Shown here piece by piece: positions 1 through 6,189 of a stretch of 6,860 nucleotides of DNA; the stretch's first letter is position 1; every line of letters begins with the position of its first letter. The translations under genes and the position numbers were made by a program. The notes below the pieces were generated by a model. The model made no database searches. It worked only from the letters and a program-made list of their open reading frames with translations, and was not told where the DNA came from. The DNA is from SAR202 cluster bacterium (GTDB taxonomy: Bacteria > Chloroflexota > Dehalococcoidia > Lucifugimonadales > UBA1123), in NCBI GenBank assembly GCA_030743915.1, contig JASLRP010000500.1, positions 1 through 6,860 on the forward strand, given 5' to 3'.

Positions 1-417
1 GTGGACGATGATGATCGGGTGATCGTCGCAGACAGAGAAGCCCATCGAATCCAGGTGTTCGACACGGATGGCAACGTAACCGACGTTTGGAATAACATCC
101 ATCTGCCTAACGGCATGACCCTTGGCCCTGATGGGAACATCTACGTCGGAGAGCTTCCCGGCATGACCGCCGAAGACCCGACGCCTCCAGGCATGGGACA
201 TCGCATCAGCATACTCAGTCCGAAGGGCGAGCTTCTGGCCCGCTTCGGCGATCCGGAGGAGGGCACGGAGCCGGGATACTTCATCGCTCCCCACGGCATG
301 GGCGTGGACTCCAAGGGGAACATCTACGTCGGAGAGGTGTCCTTCACGATTCGCGGCGGAGCAATGGACCCGCCCACAGAGCTTCGCAGCTTCAGCAAGC
401 TAATAAAGCAGAGCTAA
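1..417 (+). CDS. NHL-repeat beta-propeller protein, 3' end (5' truncated by window)
   Basis: The last 138 residues of a beta-propeller protein of the NHL / peptidyl-alpha-hydroxyglycine alpha-amidating-lyase-like type. Repeat units are visible as strand patterns: VADREAHRIQVFDTDG (about residues 9-24), PNGMTLGPDGNIYVGE (36-51), HRISILSPKGELLARFG (67-83) and PHGMGVDSKGNIYVGEVS (97-114). Complete relatives are usually 300 residues or more with about six blades, so several blades should lie left of the window. The GTG at position 1 is simply the window edge, not a supported start, and no ribosome site can be seen. The gene ends with TAA at 415-417, and a strong hairpin follows 21 bases later. 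Such propellers are often secreted or periplasmic, but the N-terminus is missing so location cannot be judged. Lyase activity is not established: many proteins given that name are NHL proteins of unknown function. The propeller fold is well supported; the precise function is not. Confidence 0.85.
   Translation: MDDDDRVIVADREAHRIQVFDTDGNVTDVWNNIHLPNGMTLGPDGNIYVGELPGMTAEDPTPPGMGHRISILSPKGELLARFGDPEEGTEPGYFIAPHGMGVDSKGNIYVGEVSFTIRGGAMDPPTELRSFSKLIKQS
133..153 (+). repeat. 21-base direct repeat, copy 1 (NHL blade motif)
   Basis: This stretch is identical over 21 bases to 316-336. Both copies are in the same reading frame and encode the blade motif GNIYVGE. The copies are 183 bases (61 codons) apart, one blade-to-blade period or a little more. 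The identity extends through synonymous positions, so it reflects either recent blade duplication/conversion or strong codon preference. It is part of the coding sequence, not a mobile repeat. Confidence 0.8.
316..336 (+). repeat. 21-base direct repeat, copy 2 (NHL blade motif)
   Basis: Second exact copy of the 21-base word at 133-153, again encoding GNIYVGE, in the last complete blade motif of the propeller gene. The flanks differ between copies (LGPD before copy 1, VDSK before copy 2). Confidence 0.8.
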
Positions 418-438
418 CGCATTTTCGCTCTCGAAATC

Positions 439-470
439 AAAGCGCCCGACCATCACCAGTCGGGCGCTTT
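439..470. terminator. Hairpin terminator between convergent genes
   Basis: A perfect 12-bp inverted repeat: AAAGCGCCCGAC (439-450) and GTCGGGCGCTTT (459-470) around an 8-base loop. It lies between the stop of the propeller gene (417, + strand) and the stop of the ThDP-enzyme gene (533, - strand). The A/T ends of the stem give a short T run on either strand (CTTT then AA on +, CTTTGATTT on -), so it can serve both genes as a bidirectional terminator. The U-tract is short, which makes efficiency uncertain; position and stem quality make the role likely. Confidence 0.8.
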
Positions 471-532
471 AAGTGTGCAGTTGTTCTGCCGAAGCGATGA
501 ACAGTCCAGCGCCGTTGTCCAGATTCGAAAAC

Positions 533-2260
533 CTACGACTTCAACTGGTATGGGTCGGCTCTGCGGCCTCCTTCGGGAAGTCCGAGGGGCAGGTGGACGT
601 TCAGCAGGTAGGGGCGATTCTCCCTCTGCACGATGTCCAGGCCGTTGGCGATGGACTCGGCGACTGTCGATTCGTCGGTGACAATTGACGCCTCTACGCC
701 GAAGCCCTCTGCGATCTTCGCAGGGTCCATGCCGTCCAGCACGACGCCCGAGTACTCGCCAGTCTCTTTCATGTTGGCGTTGGCCCCACCGAAGGCGTTG
801 GCGACAATTCCGTATGCCCCGTTGTTGGGCACGACGTACAGCAACGGAATCCGATGATGAACGGCTGTCCACATGCCGGAGTCTGCGTAATACACTGACC
901 CGTCGCCCACCAGCCCCACGACCGGAGTGTCGGGCGCTCCCAACTTCGCGCCGATGGCTCCACCGACGCCGTAGCCTTCAGAACCTCCTGCGGCGCGGAT
1001 ATAGACATTGTTTCCGGGGTCGCCGTCTCCTCCGTGGGTGTCCTGGGGCACGGCGAACTGCTCGGTGGTGACGATACCGCCCCCGATGCGCTCAAGCTCG
1101 GAGTCCAGGGCGCTGATTAGCTGCCACGGGCGCACTTTGCCCGATTCCGCAGGCGCAGACTGCAACGCGGCCCTGCGTGTCGAACGCAGAGCGTTGGCCT
1201 GCTCTCGCATCCTTTCGCGGCGTTCATCGTAGCGTTCCGGGGTGGTCTCGCTCTGGGACAGTTCTAACAGTCGTTCAGCGGACCGGCGTTCGTCGGCCAG
1301 TATCGCCAGGTCCAGGCCGGGCATGTTTTTCAAATTATCGACGTCTGAGCCTATGGCGATGGTCTTGTTTGCGTTGGCGAAGGGGGCAAAGTCTGATGCC
1401 AACCCCGCGCCGCCGTGCCGCGCTCCGATAGAGACGACCAGGTCAGGATTGATGGCCGCCGCCGCCATGTCGATGCGTCCGGCGTGTTGAGGGTGTTTGA
1501 TAGGAACGCTTCTCATATCACCGAAACCGGAGGCCACCGCCGCGCCAAACCTCTCAGCAATCGCGGTGACTGCCGCCTCGGCGCCACTCTTCCACACTCC
1601 ATCTCCGACGTAGATGAGCGGGCGTTCGGCCTCGTGTAGGGCCATCGCAACCTGCTCAAGGTCCGAGTCCGAGGGATAGCCGGCGCGGAACTCGTGATGA
1701 CCGCCTTCCAGGATGTTTGTCGAAATCTGCTGGTCACCCAACAGCCTGTCATACACGGCGATATGCACGGGGCCAACTGGAGGGGTTTTGGCGACTCGGA
1801 TGGCGCGGTCTAACGCCGCCGGAAGGCCCTCGGGCTCGATGACCGTCCAGTTGGCCTTGGTGACCGGAGCGGCGATGGATGTGGGGCCGAAGTTGTGGCT
1901 CAGGTCCAGGCTGACTATATCTCCGAAACTGCCAGTGTCTCCGGCGAAGGTTATAACCACCACGGGCAGGCTGCCTGCCCAGATGTTGATCAGCTGACCC
2001 ATCGCCTGGGCAAGGCCCGCGCCCAGGTGAACGACCATCACAGCCACTTCGGTATCGATCTGGGTGTAACCTCCAGCCATCGCTGTGACGCTACCCTCGT
2101 GCAGGGCCAGAATGCCGTTGATGTCATTGTGAGAGGCGAGAGTGTCGAAGAATCGGGCCTCTCTGGAGCCGGAGTTGTAGAAGACGTACTTGACACCGGA
2201 CGCGGCAAGCTGTTCCACCATGATCTGAGACGGGTTTGCGGTTATGGGCCTGGACTGCAT
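533..2260 (-). CDS. Thiamine-diphosphate-dependent enzyme, benzoylformate-decarboxylase/acetolactate-synthase-like
   Basis: A 575-residue cytoplasmic enzyme with the usual three-domain layout of the ThDP decarboxylase/POX family: N-terminal pyrimidine domain (about 8-170), central domain (about 195-325) and C-terminal pyrophosphate domain (about 390-560). The cofactor glutamate is E55 in LHEGSVTAMAGGY. The ThDP/Mg motif is GDGS at 452-455 followed after the usual spacing by NN at 479-480. Against benzoylformate decarboxylase as I remember it, S32 (in YNSGSRE), H78 (23 residues after the cofactor Glu) and the GDGSxxYxxSxxWTA stretch all line up. That favours a 2-oxo-acid decarboxylase or carboligase over a true acetolactate synthase. 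The substrate is unknown. Threonine after the NN motif in BFD is alanine here (A482). The start at 2260 is chosen because AAGGAG stands 10 bases upstream. An upstream in-frame ATG at 2332 would add 24 residues unlike the family and would bypass that site. The leader carries an operator-like palindrome and a GC-rich inverted repeat. Confidence 0.9.
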   Translation of the reverse strand: MQSRPITANPSQIMVEQLAASGVKYVFYNSGSREARFFDTLASHNDINGILALHEGSVTAMAGGYTQIDTEVAVMVVHLGAGLAQAMGQLINIWAGSLPVVVITFAGDTGSFGDIVSLDLSHNFGPTSIAAPVTKANWTVIEPEGLPAALDRAIRVAKTPPVGPVHIAVYDRLLGDQQISTNILEGGHHEFRAGYPSDSDLEQVAMALHEAERPLIYVGDGVWKSGAEAAVTAIAERFGAAVASGFGDMRSVPIKHPQHAGRIDMAAAAINPDLVVSIGARHGGAGLASDFAPFANANKTIAIGSDVDNLKNMPGLDLAILADERRSAERLLELSQSETTPERYDERRERMREQANALRSTRRAALQSAPAESGKVRPWQLISALDSELERIGGGIVTTEQFAVPQDTHGGDGDPGNNVYIRAAGGSEGYGVGGAIGAKLGAPDTPVVGLVGDGSVYYADSGMWTAVHHRIPLLYVVPNNGAYGIVANAFGGANANMKETGEYSGVVLDGMDPAKIAEGFGVEASIVTDESTVAESIANGLDIVQRENRPYLLNVHLPLGLPEGGRRADPYQLKS

Positions 2261-2270
2261 AAGATGTTTT

Positions 2271-2276
2271 CTCCTT
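2271..2276 (-). promoter_or_regulatory. Ribosome binding site fixing the ThDP enzyme start
   Basis: On the minus strand AAGGAG lies 10 bases before the ATG at 2258-2260. It selects MQSRPITANPS as the true N-terminus over the longer open frame that begins at 2332. Confidence 0.75.
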
Positions 2277-2299
2277 GGCGCTTCGTTATCAAGTGATGG

Positions 2300-2319
2300 G
2301 CGCGGGTATTTTACCGCGC
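2300..2319. promoter_or_regulatory. GC-rich inverted repeat in the leader of the ThDP enzyme gene
   Basis: GCGCGGGTA (2300-2308) pairs with TACCGCGC (2312-2319), giving an 8-bp stem with one bulged G around a TTT loop. It lies 40 bases upstream of the start codon, between the operator-like palindrome and the ribosome site. Neither strand has a following T run, so it is not a normal intrinsic terminator. On the minus strand its centre reads TAAAAT, which could be a -10 element. It may be an operator, an mRNA leader stem or a stabiliser. The structure is seen directly; the role is open. Confidence 0.4.
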
Positions 2320-2372
2320 TTGTGCAAAACAAGAGACATTGTCGATTATGTTGGATTCTTCTTAGCGACTAC

Positions 2373-2393
2373 GGTGATAGATGATCTATCACC
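2373..2393. promoter_or_regulatory. Perfect palindromic operator candidate upstream of the ThDP enzyme gene
   Basis: GGTGATAGAT (2373-2382), a central G, and ATCTATCACC (2384-2393) form a perfect 10-1-10 palindrome. It lies 113 bases before the ThDP-gene start and 37 bases after the stop of the S66 gene. The first 12 bases recur exactly at 3431-3442 in the leader of the S66 gene, which argues for a protein-binding site. A weak -10-like CATAAT (minus strand, 2345-2350) would place the palindrome at its -35 region; that promoter is a guess. The RNA could fold as an 8-bp stem with a 5-base loop, but no T run follows on either strand, so termination is less likely. The shape fits a dimeric helix-turn-helix regulator, for example of the GntR type; the regulator's identity is unknown. 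Confidence 0.6.
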
Positions 2394-2429
2394 TAGCATG
2401 AGGATTGACTGGATGATATGGCTTGAGTC

Positions 2430-3377
2430 TCACTGAACGCAAGGTTCGAGAATTTCGATGGCCTTGGCGCTTGAGTCAATCCTGCCCCGGCAGCCTATTG
2501 GAATCGGTGACATATGAGAAAAATGACCGAAGTCATTAGTTTTCAGAATTGGAAAATCATACTCCCCCAGAACCTCTGTCACCAGGTGTTTCAAGGGTTT
2601 ATTCCAATGCGGATTCTTGGCATCGACACACTCGTAGAATTTTCCAAGCAGTAGACCGGCTATCTGATCGAATGCGCCTGCCAGTTTCAGATGCGTCAAA
2701 TCTACATCGATCAACTTCGGGGGGTTCGAGATGTCCTCAAGAAACAGTATCTTGCCCTCCCAGTCGGGTTCCCAGGGAGTGCCTATCAGATTTCTGAGAT
2801 CCTGTAGACAACCTCCGACGAATGCGCCCTCTGCTGAACCGCCTCTCCAACTCTCGCGAGGGTCGGAAGGTTCTATTTCCATTGGCGCAACCGGACTCTG
2901 AAGAACCTTGTCGAAATGCTCCAGATCATACTCATCGAACCACTCCCAATCAGGATCGAATGACGCTGCATGAAATCCGTAGAAGGTGACCAGATGGGAC
3001 ATCTGGGCGATTGGGTTGAGAAGAACCGTGGGGTTACTGTATCCCATGATGATCTTCGGGTTGGCTCGGATCAGCTCAAAGTCCATCAGCTCCAGTATCT
3101 GGTGGGCATTCGAGCCACCCATTGCGGTCATGATTAATGTGACTTCGTTATTCGTAATCAGGCTCTTGAAGTCTTCCCACCGCTCTTGGGGAGTGCCAGC
3201 CGTGTAGTAGCTGCTCTTGGTCAGCGTGGCGCCTTCGATGACCTTGAAACCCATTTCTTTGAGACGCGATATTCCTGCCTCGACCCACTGAGTGACAGGT
3301 GGTTCAATCGGGTCTGATGCTGTGAAGACGCCGATTGTGTCGCCGGGTTTCAATCGGTCGGGCACGATCATGTCCAT
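2430..3377 (-). CDS. S66-family serine peptidase (LD-carboxypeptidase / MccF-like)
   Basis: A 315-residue protein of normal length for peptidase family S66, which includes cytoplasmic LD-carboxypeptidases (LdcA, trimming murein tetrapeptides) and MccF (cleaving microcin C-type aminoacyl-AMP). The opening LKPGDTIGVFTASDP and the TAMGGSNAHQILELMDFELI segment are typical. The Ser-Glu-His triad is visible: S114 in IMGYSNPT, E214 in LFLEDI and H285 in FGHFSHMSPIPIG, at positions close to those I recall for LdcA. The aspartate that usually follows the nucleophile (GYSD) is asparagine (N115). No signal peptide is seen, in keeping with a cytoplasmic enzyme. GGAAG at 3380-3384 is only 2 bases from the first ATG but 8 bases from the in-frame ATG at 3369-3371, so the true protein may start at the third residue (MIVPDRLKPG). 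The gene has its own leader containing an operator-like repeat shared with the ThDP gene. Family is sure; substrate is not. Confidence 0.92.
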   Translation of the reverse strand: MDMIVPDRLKPGDTIGVFTASDPIEPPVTQWVEAGISRLKEMGFKVIEGATLTKSSYYTAGTPQERWEDFKSLITNNEVTLIMTAMGGSNAHQILELMDFELIRANPKIIMGYSNPTVLLNPIAQMSHLVTFYGFHAASFDPDWEWFDEYDLEHFDKVLQSPVAPMEIEPSDPRESWRGGSAEGAFVGGCLQDLRNLIGTPWEPDWEGKILFLEDISNPPKLIDVDLTHLKLAGAFDQIAGLLLGKFYECVDAKNPHWNKPLKHLVTEVLGEYDFPILKTNDFGHFSHMSPIPIGCRGRIDSSAKAIEILEPCVQ

Positions 3378-3379
3378 AA

Positions 3380-3384
3380 CTTCC
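3380..3384 (-). promoter_or_regulatory. Ribosome binding site of the S66 peptidase gene
   Basis: GGAAG on the minus strand, 2 bases before the ATG at 3377 and 8 bases before the in-frame ATG at 3371. The spacing favours the second ATG as the real start. Confidence 0.45.
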
Positions 3385-3424
3385 AGATGCGCATGTAATC
3401 TTTCGGTCCCTGGTGCGTCTTAAA

Positions 3425-3442
3425 CTATCAGGTGATAGATGA
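3425..3442. promoter_or_regulatory. Second operator candidate, in the S66 peptidase leader
   Basis: CTATCA (3425-3430), GG, TGATAG (3433-3438) form a perfect 6-2-6 inverted repeat. The word GGTGATAGATGA at 3431-3442 is identical to 2373-2384 in front of the ThDP gene. It lies about 50 bases upstream of the S66 start, within the 174-base gap between the kinase gene and the S66 gene. TGATCA also occurs twice in this gap (3466-3471 and 3492-3497). I found no confident -35/-10 pair and no clear terminator for the kinase gene here. The shared word in two leaders suggests common regulation of the two downstream genes. Confidence 0.5.
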
Positions 3443-3551
3443 GAAACATCGTAATCGCGGCTAAGTGATCAATCGGACCGATAACGTCTCTTGATCATGC
3501 GCTAGGTTATCTTTGAGGGCCGGATATTTCAAGTTTTGTTCGACTGTGGGA

Positions 3552-4643
3552 CTACCGAGATAACAAGCTTTCGATATCGTGATCGGCCAGGATTGCGTCG
3601 ATCCGTTCCATCGAGGCGTTCAGGTACGCGACGCCCCGTGGGTCGGACATATCCAGATACGCGCCTGACAACACCCAAAGCTCGATGAAATAGAAGAAAG
3701 ACAATCTGCAATCGTCAAAGAACGTGTCGAAATCGTAGCCGTCTATGCCCTGTCCGATCAAAGCCTGATGGTACTCGTTTAGCAGGCTGGCCTCAAGCTC
3801 TCTGCGCTGGTCAGCGCTCAGTGACGCCGCGAAGAAGTAGGAAATGTCATAGGCCGGGCAGGCGGCTCTGCCGAATTGCCAGTCGAACACTGCCAGGCCT
3901 GGAGCGTCAGGCTCAGAATCGAAAAATACGTTGTCGTATCGAAAATCACCGTGAGTAAGGGTCTGGGGCCGTTGGGCAAGGATATTGATGGCGCTGCCGA
4001 GTTTGTCGCACAGCAGTTCCCCAACCCTCATGACAGAATCAGGCAGCAGCGCCCCGATGTTCTCGACGCACGGCCCCCAGGCGTTCTTGAAGTCCTGCTG
4101 GCGTTGACGCCCGTCCTCGGAGCCATCGAGGCGGCGCAGGCCAGGGTCGTTCCACCAGGTTGCGTGCATCCGGGCCAGTTGGCCCACAGCCAGCAGGGCG
4201 TCATCGAGCGATCCTCCGTTCAGGTCGTCGCCGTGCCGGAGGTTGGATAGATCCTCAAGGAGCAGAACGTGATGGCCCGAGTTCAGGTCCATGGAACCGA
4301 AGTAGGCCACAGGCGTTCTGATACCGGCGATGTCGGCCCAATTTGTGTAGAAATCGACCTCACGCCGGTAGTGGTCGGACATCGCTATTCTGCCCGTAGG
4401 ATCAAGAGAGGAGAACTTTGCGATCAGGCTCGCAGGCGCCTCGAGTTCGACTCCATCGTATTCAATGGTGACACGAACACACTCACCCATCCATCCAGAG
4501 CCTGCTCCAACACTTTCGATCTCGATGCTGGTCACCGAAACGTTGTGTATTGCGCCCGTCGAGCGCAGGGCGTCAGTTAGCCAGTGTGAAGTCAAATCTT
4601 GTGGCCTGTGGGGGATCGAGAGAGAGGACATGCCTGAGGCCAT
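3552..4643 (-). CDS. APH / choline-kinase-fold phosphotransferase (small-molecule kinase)
   Basis: A 363-residue cytoplasmic kinase of the aminoglycoside-phosphotransferase/CHK-like superfamily, which transfers phosphate from ATP to a hydroxyl of a small molecule. Visible parts: an N-lobe with the probable ATP lysine K76 (ASLIAKF) and helix-C glutamate E95 (YRREVDFYTNW); a hinge near LLLEDLSN (127-134); the Brenner motif HGDFRYDN (231-238) with catalytic D233 and N238; and the metal-binding aspartate D254 in VFDWQFGR. A helical C-lobe follows. All key residues are present, so it should be active. The family also contains antibiotic-resistance enzymes, but the sequence gives no reason to call this a resistance gene; a metabolic or acyl/amino-alcohol kinase role is equally possible. 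Its ATG overlaps the upstream aminotransferase stop (TAATG), and no strong ribosome site of its own is seen, pointing to translational coupling. A second in-frame ATG at 4631 would shorten it by four residues. Confidence 0.9.
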   Translation of the reverse strand: MASGMSSLSIPHRPQDLTSHWLTDALRSTGAIHNVSVTSIEIESVGAGSGWMGECVRVTIEYDGVELEAPASLIAKFSSLDPTGRIAMSDHYRREVDFYTNWADIAGIRTPVAYFGSMDLNSGHHVLLLEDLSNLRHGDDLNGGSLDDALLAVGQLARMHATWWNDPGLRRLDGSEDGRQRQQDFKNAWGPCVENIGALLPDSVMRVGELLCDKLGSAINILAQRPQTLTHGDFRYDNVFFDSEPDAPGLAVFDWQFGRAACPAYDISYFFAASLSADQRRELEASLLNEYHQALIGQGIDGYDFDTFFDDCRLSFFYFIELWVLSGAYLDMSDPRGVAYLNASMERIDAILADHDIESLLSR

Positions 4644-4645
4644 TA
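4641..4645 (-). promoter_or_regulatory. TAATG stop-start overlap (translational coupling)
   Basis: On the minus strand the TAA of the aminotransferase gene (4645-4643) shares its last A with the ATG of the kinase gene (4643-4641). The bases just upstream lack a clear Shine-Dalgarno sequence. Ribosomes finishing the first gene probably re-initiate on the second, which fixes the two genes as one operon with linked expression. Confidence 0.75.
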
Positions 4646-6121
4646 TCGGGACGGAAGTTCGCCAGCTTCTTTGTTCAACAGCTGCCGAGTGAAGGTCAGG
4701 AATCGATGCACATCCTCGAAGTTGGAGGCGATGCCCAGCGAGATGCGCACGGCTCCGGCGGTCTTGCCGTCGGAGCGTTCGATGATGTCGTTGAACTGCT
4801 CGTGGGTCATGCGCTCGTTGCCGACGAACGCCTTGTCCATGTCCTCCCTGGTAAGGCCGTGGGCCGCCTCCCCGGCGCCCGGATTACAGAAGCATCCGGT
4901 TCGCAGCGAGATGTTGGCCTGATTCGCAAGATGCTCTATCTGTTGATGGCCAATGAGTTTCCCGGTGGTGTCGTAGAAGTTGACCGTGACGGTGCCGCCG
5001 CGCATGTTCAGGTCAGTGGGGCCGAAGATGCTGACCAGCGGCATTCCGCTGTCGTGACGCATCTCCGCCAGGTTATCGATCAGCCATCCGGTGAGGTTCT
5101 CAACCCGCTGGTGTATCGAGTCGATGCCCACAGACTCAATGTGCCGCAGACCGATCTCCACCGCAGGCAGGCCCAGATAGTTGAGCGTGCCTTCCTCGAA
5201 GGCCGCTTCGCCCTCGGCCATGTGACGGTCATCAGCCTGCACCGAGGCCAGGGTGATGGTGCCGCCGGCGAACCATGGGCGTTCGAGCTTTGCCAGGGCA
5301 GACCTGCGGGCCAACAGACAGCCGATGCCAGTGGGGTATCCGAATATCTTGTAGAACGACATGGGCACGAAATCGGGATGCCATCGGCTCAGGTCCAATC
5401 GGCTGGTGGGCACGAAAGCGGCGCAGTCCACCATGACATCCCAGCCCTTTGATTGCGCCTCCTCGATCCACTCCAGCGAGTGGCGCACGCCGGAAAAATT
5501 CGACTGCGCTGGGTACGCCAGCAGGTTGTTTCCATCGAAATGGGCCTGGTCCAGATAGCGGCGCATCCTGGCTTCGTCGATCCGCAGTTCCGGCGGGATG
5601 ACCGGCACGTATGTGACCTCAGCGCCTTTGCCTCGCGCGAACTCCCGGATGCCGTTGACGGAGTTGTGGTTGTCGAAGGTCAGCACGTAATGGTCGCCAG
5701 GGCTGAAGGGGTAGGCCTCGCCCACCAGCTTGATTGCTGCTGTGGCGTTGGACGTAAATATGGCCACGTACTCGTCTGGCGAGGCGTTGAAGTAATCGAG
5801 AATGGAGCGTCGCGCTTCTTCAATAAGCTCGGTGGCGGCAAGAGACGTCGGGTTCGTGGAGTGTGGATTGCCGAAGACCCCGTTCCTCATCATGTCGGCG
5901 TGCTGGCGAATCTGGGCGTCCGCGTACAATCCGCCGCCAGTGTAGTCAAGATAGATGTGGCCCTGTTCGTCCAGACGGCTGAACTCGCGCTTGCGCAGGT
6001 CGTCCATGAAACGGGTGGTCTCGAAATCTGGATAGGCTTGCAAGAAGTCGGCCAGCGCCGAGTCCATATGGGGTTGGCTGTTTTGAACCATAGCCTGAGA
6101 GTCCTCCGGCGACATGGCCAT
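4643..6121 (-). CDS. PLP-dependent class V aminotransferase, molybdenum-cofactor-sulfurase-like (desulfurase domain only)
   Basis: A 492-residue cytoplasmic PLP enzyme of the class V aminotransferase/cysteine desulfurase fold. Motifs resemble the N-terminal domain of Moco sulfurases (MOCOS/ABA3) more than IscS/SufS: IYLDYTGGGLYA (56-67), NPHSTNPTS (85-93), FTSNATAAIKLVGEAYPF (122-139), NHNSVNGIREFA (151-162) with cofactor-stacking H152, AYPAQSNFSG (202-211), D232 in VDCAAFVPTS, the PLP lysine K258 in SFYKIFGYPTG, AGGT (285-288) and FEEGTLNY (308-315). The loop LRTGCFCNPGAG (406-417) carries C410 and C412, one of which is the likely persulfide cysteine. Moco sulfurases normally continue into a MOSC domain; this protein stops after the desulfurase fold, so it must pass sulfur to another protein or do different chemistry on a cysteine-like substrate. 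The start at 6121 is supported by GAGGAG six bases upstream. It lies 68 bases after the cNMP/PIG-L gene and overlaps the kinase gene, within a probable operon. Confidence 0.9.
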   Translation of the reverse strand: MAMSPEDSQAMVQNSQPHMDSALADFLQAYPDFETTRFMDDLRKREFSRLDEQGHIYLDYTGGGLYADAQIRQHADMMRNGVFGNPHSTNPTSLAATELIEEARRSILDYFNASPDEYVAIFTSNATAAIKLVGEAYPFSPGDHYVLTFDNHNSVNGIREFARGKGAEVTYVPVIPPELRIDEARMRRYLDQAHFDGNNLLAYPAQSNFSGVRHSLEWIEEAQSKGWDVMVDCAAFVPTSRLDLSRWHPDFVPMSFYKIFGYPTGIGCLLARRSALAKLERPWFAGGTITLASVQADDRHMAEGEAAFEEGTLNYLGLPAVEIGLRHIESVGIDSIHQRVENLTGWLIDNLAEMRHDSGMPLVSIFGPTDLNMRGGTVTVNFYDTTGKLIGHQQIEHLANQANISLRTGCFCNPGAGEAAHGLTREDMDKAFVGNERMTHEQFNDIIERSDGKTAGAVRISLGIASNFEDVHRFLTFTRQLLNKEAGELPSR

Positions 6122-6127
6122 ATGCGT

Positions 6128-6133
6128 CTCCTC
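6128..6133 (-). promoter_or_regulatory. Ribosome binding site of the aminotransferase gene
   Basis: GAGGAG on the minus strand, 6 bases before the ATG at 6119-6121. It favours this ATG over the in-frame ATG two codons later. No convincing promoter is seen in the 68-base gap to the upstream gene. Confidence 0.7.
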
Positions 6134-6189
6134 GGAATTCTGTGATTCAATCTGAGTCGGGCCGCCTGGATAGGTTCGTGTCGAAGAAT

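Noticed and set aside
453..1095. Other-frame ORFs on both strands inside the ThDP gene, including Arg/Pro-rich translations
   Set aside because: Compositional shadows of a GC-rich gene; the Arg/Pro-rich translations are typical of out-of-frame reading.
2261..2332. 24-residue N-terminal extension of the ThDP enzyme
   Set aside because: The AAGGAG ribosome site lies inside this stretch and points to the ATG at 2260. The extra residues do not resemble the family, and the stretch overlaps the leader inverted repeat.
2373..2393. Palindrome as a rho-independent terminator of the S66 gene
   Set aside because: There is no T run on either side, and half of the palindrome recurs in another gene's leader, which fits an operator better.
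3466..3497. Two TGATCA words as a further operator pair
   Set aside because: Six-base palindromes 26 bases apart occur often by chance, with no matching copy in the other leader.
3876..4580. Open frames on the plus strand within the kinase gene
   Set aside because: Low-complexity translations without motifs or ribosome sites, opposite a gene with a complete kinase active site.
3552..4643. Calling the APH-fold kinase an antibiotic-resistance gene
   Set aside because: Only the general kinase motifs are visible. The superfamily is wide, and the neighbours are metabolic genes with no mobile element.
4550..6145. Plus-strand open frame of about 1.6 kb with a single stop, antisense to the aminotransferase gene
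   Set aside because: It is in codon-for-codon register with the real gene, so its stops can only arise opposite TTA, CTA or TCA sense codons, which are rare here. The one stop (TGA at 5450-5452) sits opposite the TCA of Ser224. The antisense protein shows no recognisable motif; the minus-strand product has a full set of PLP motifs.
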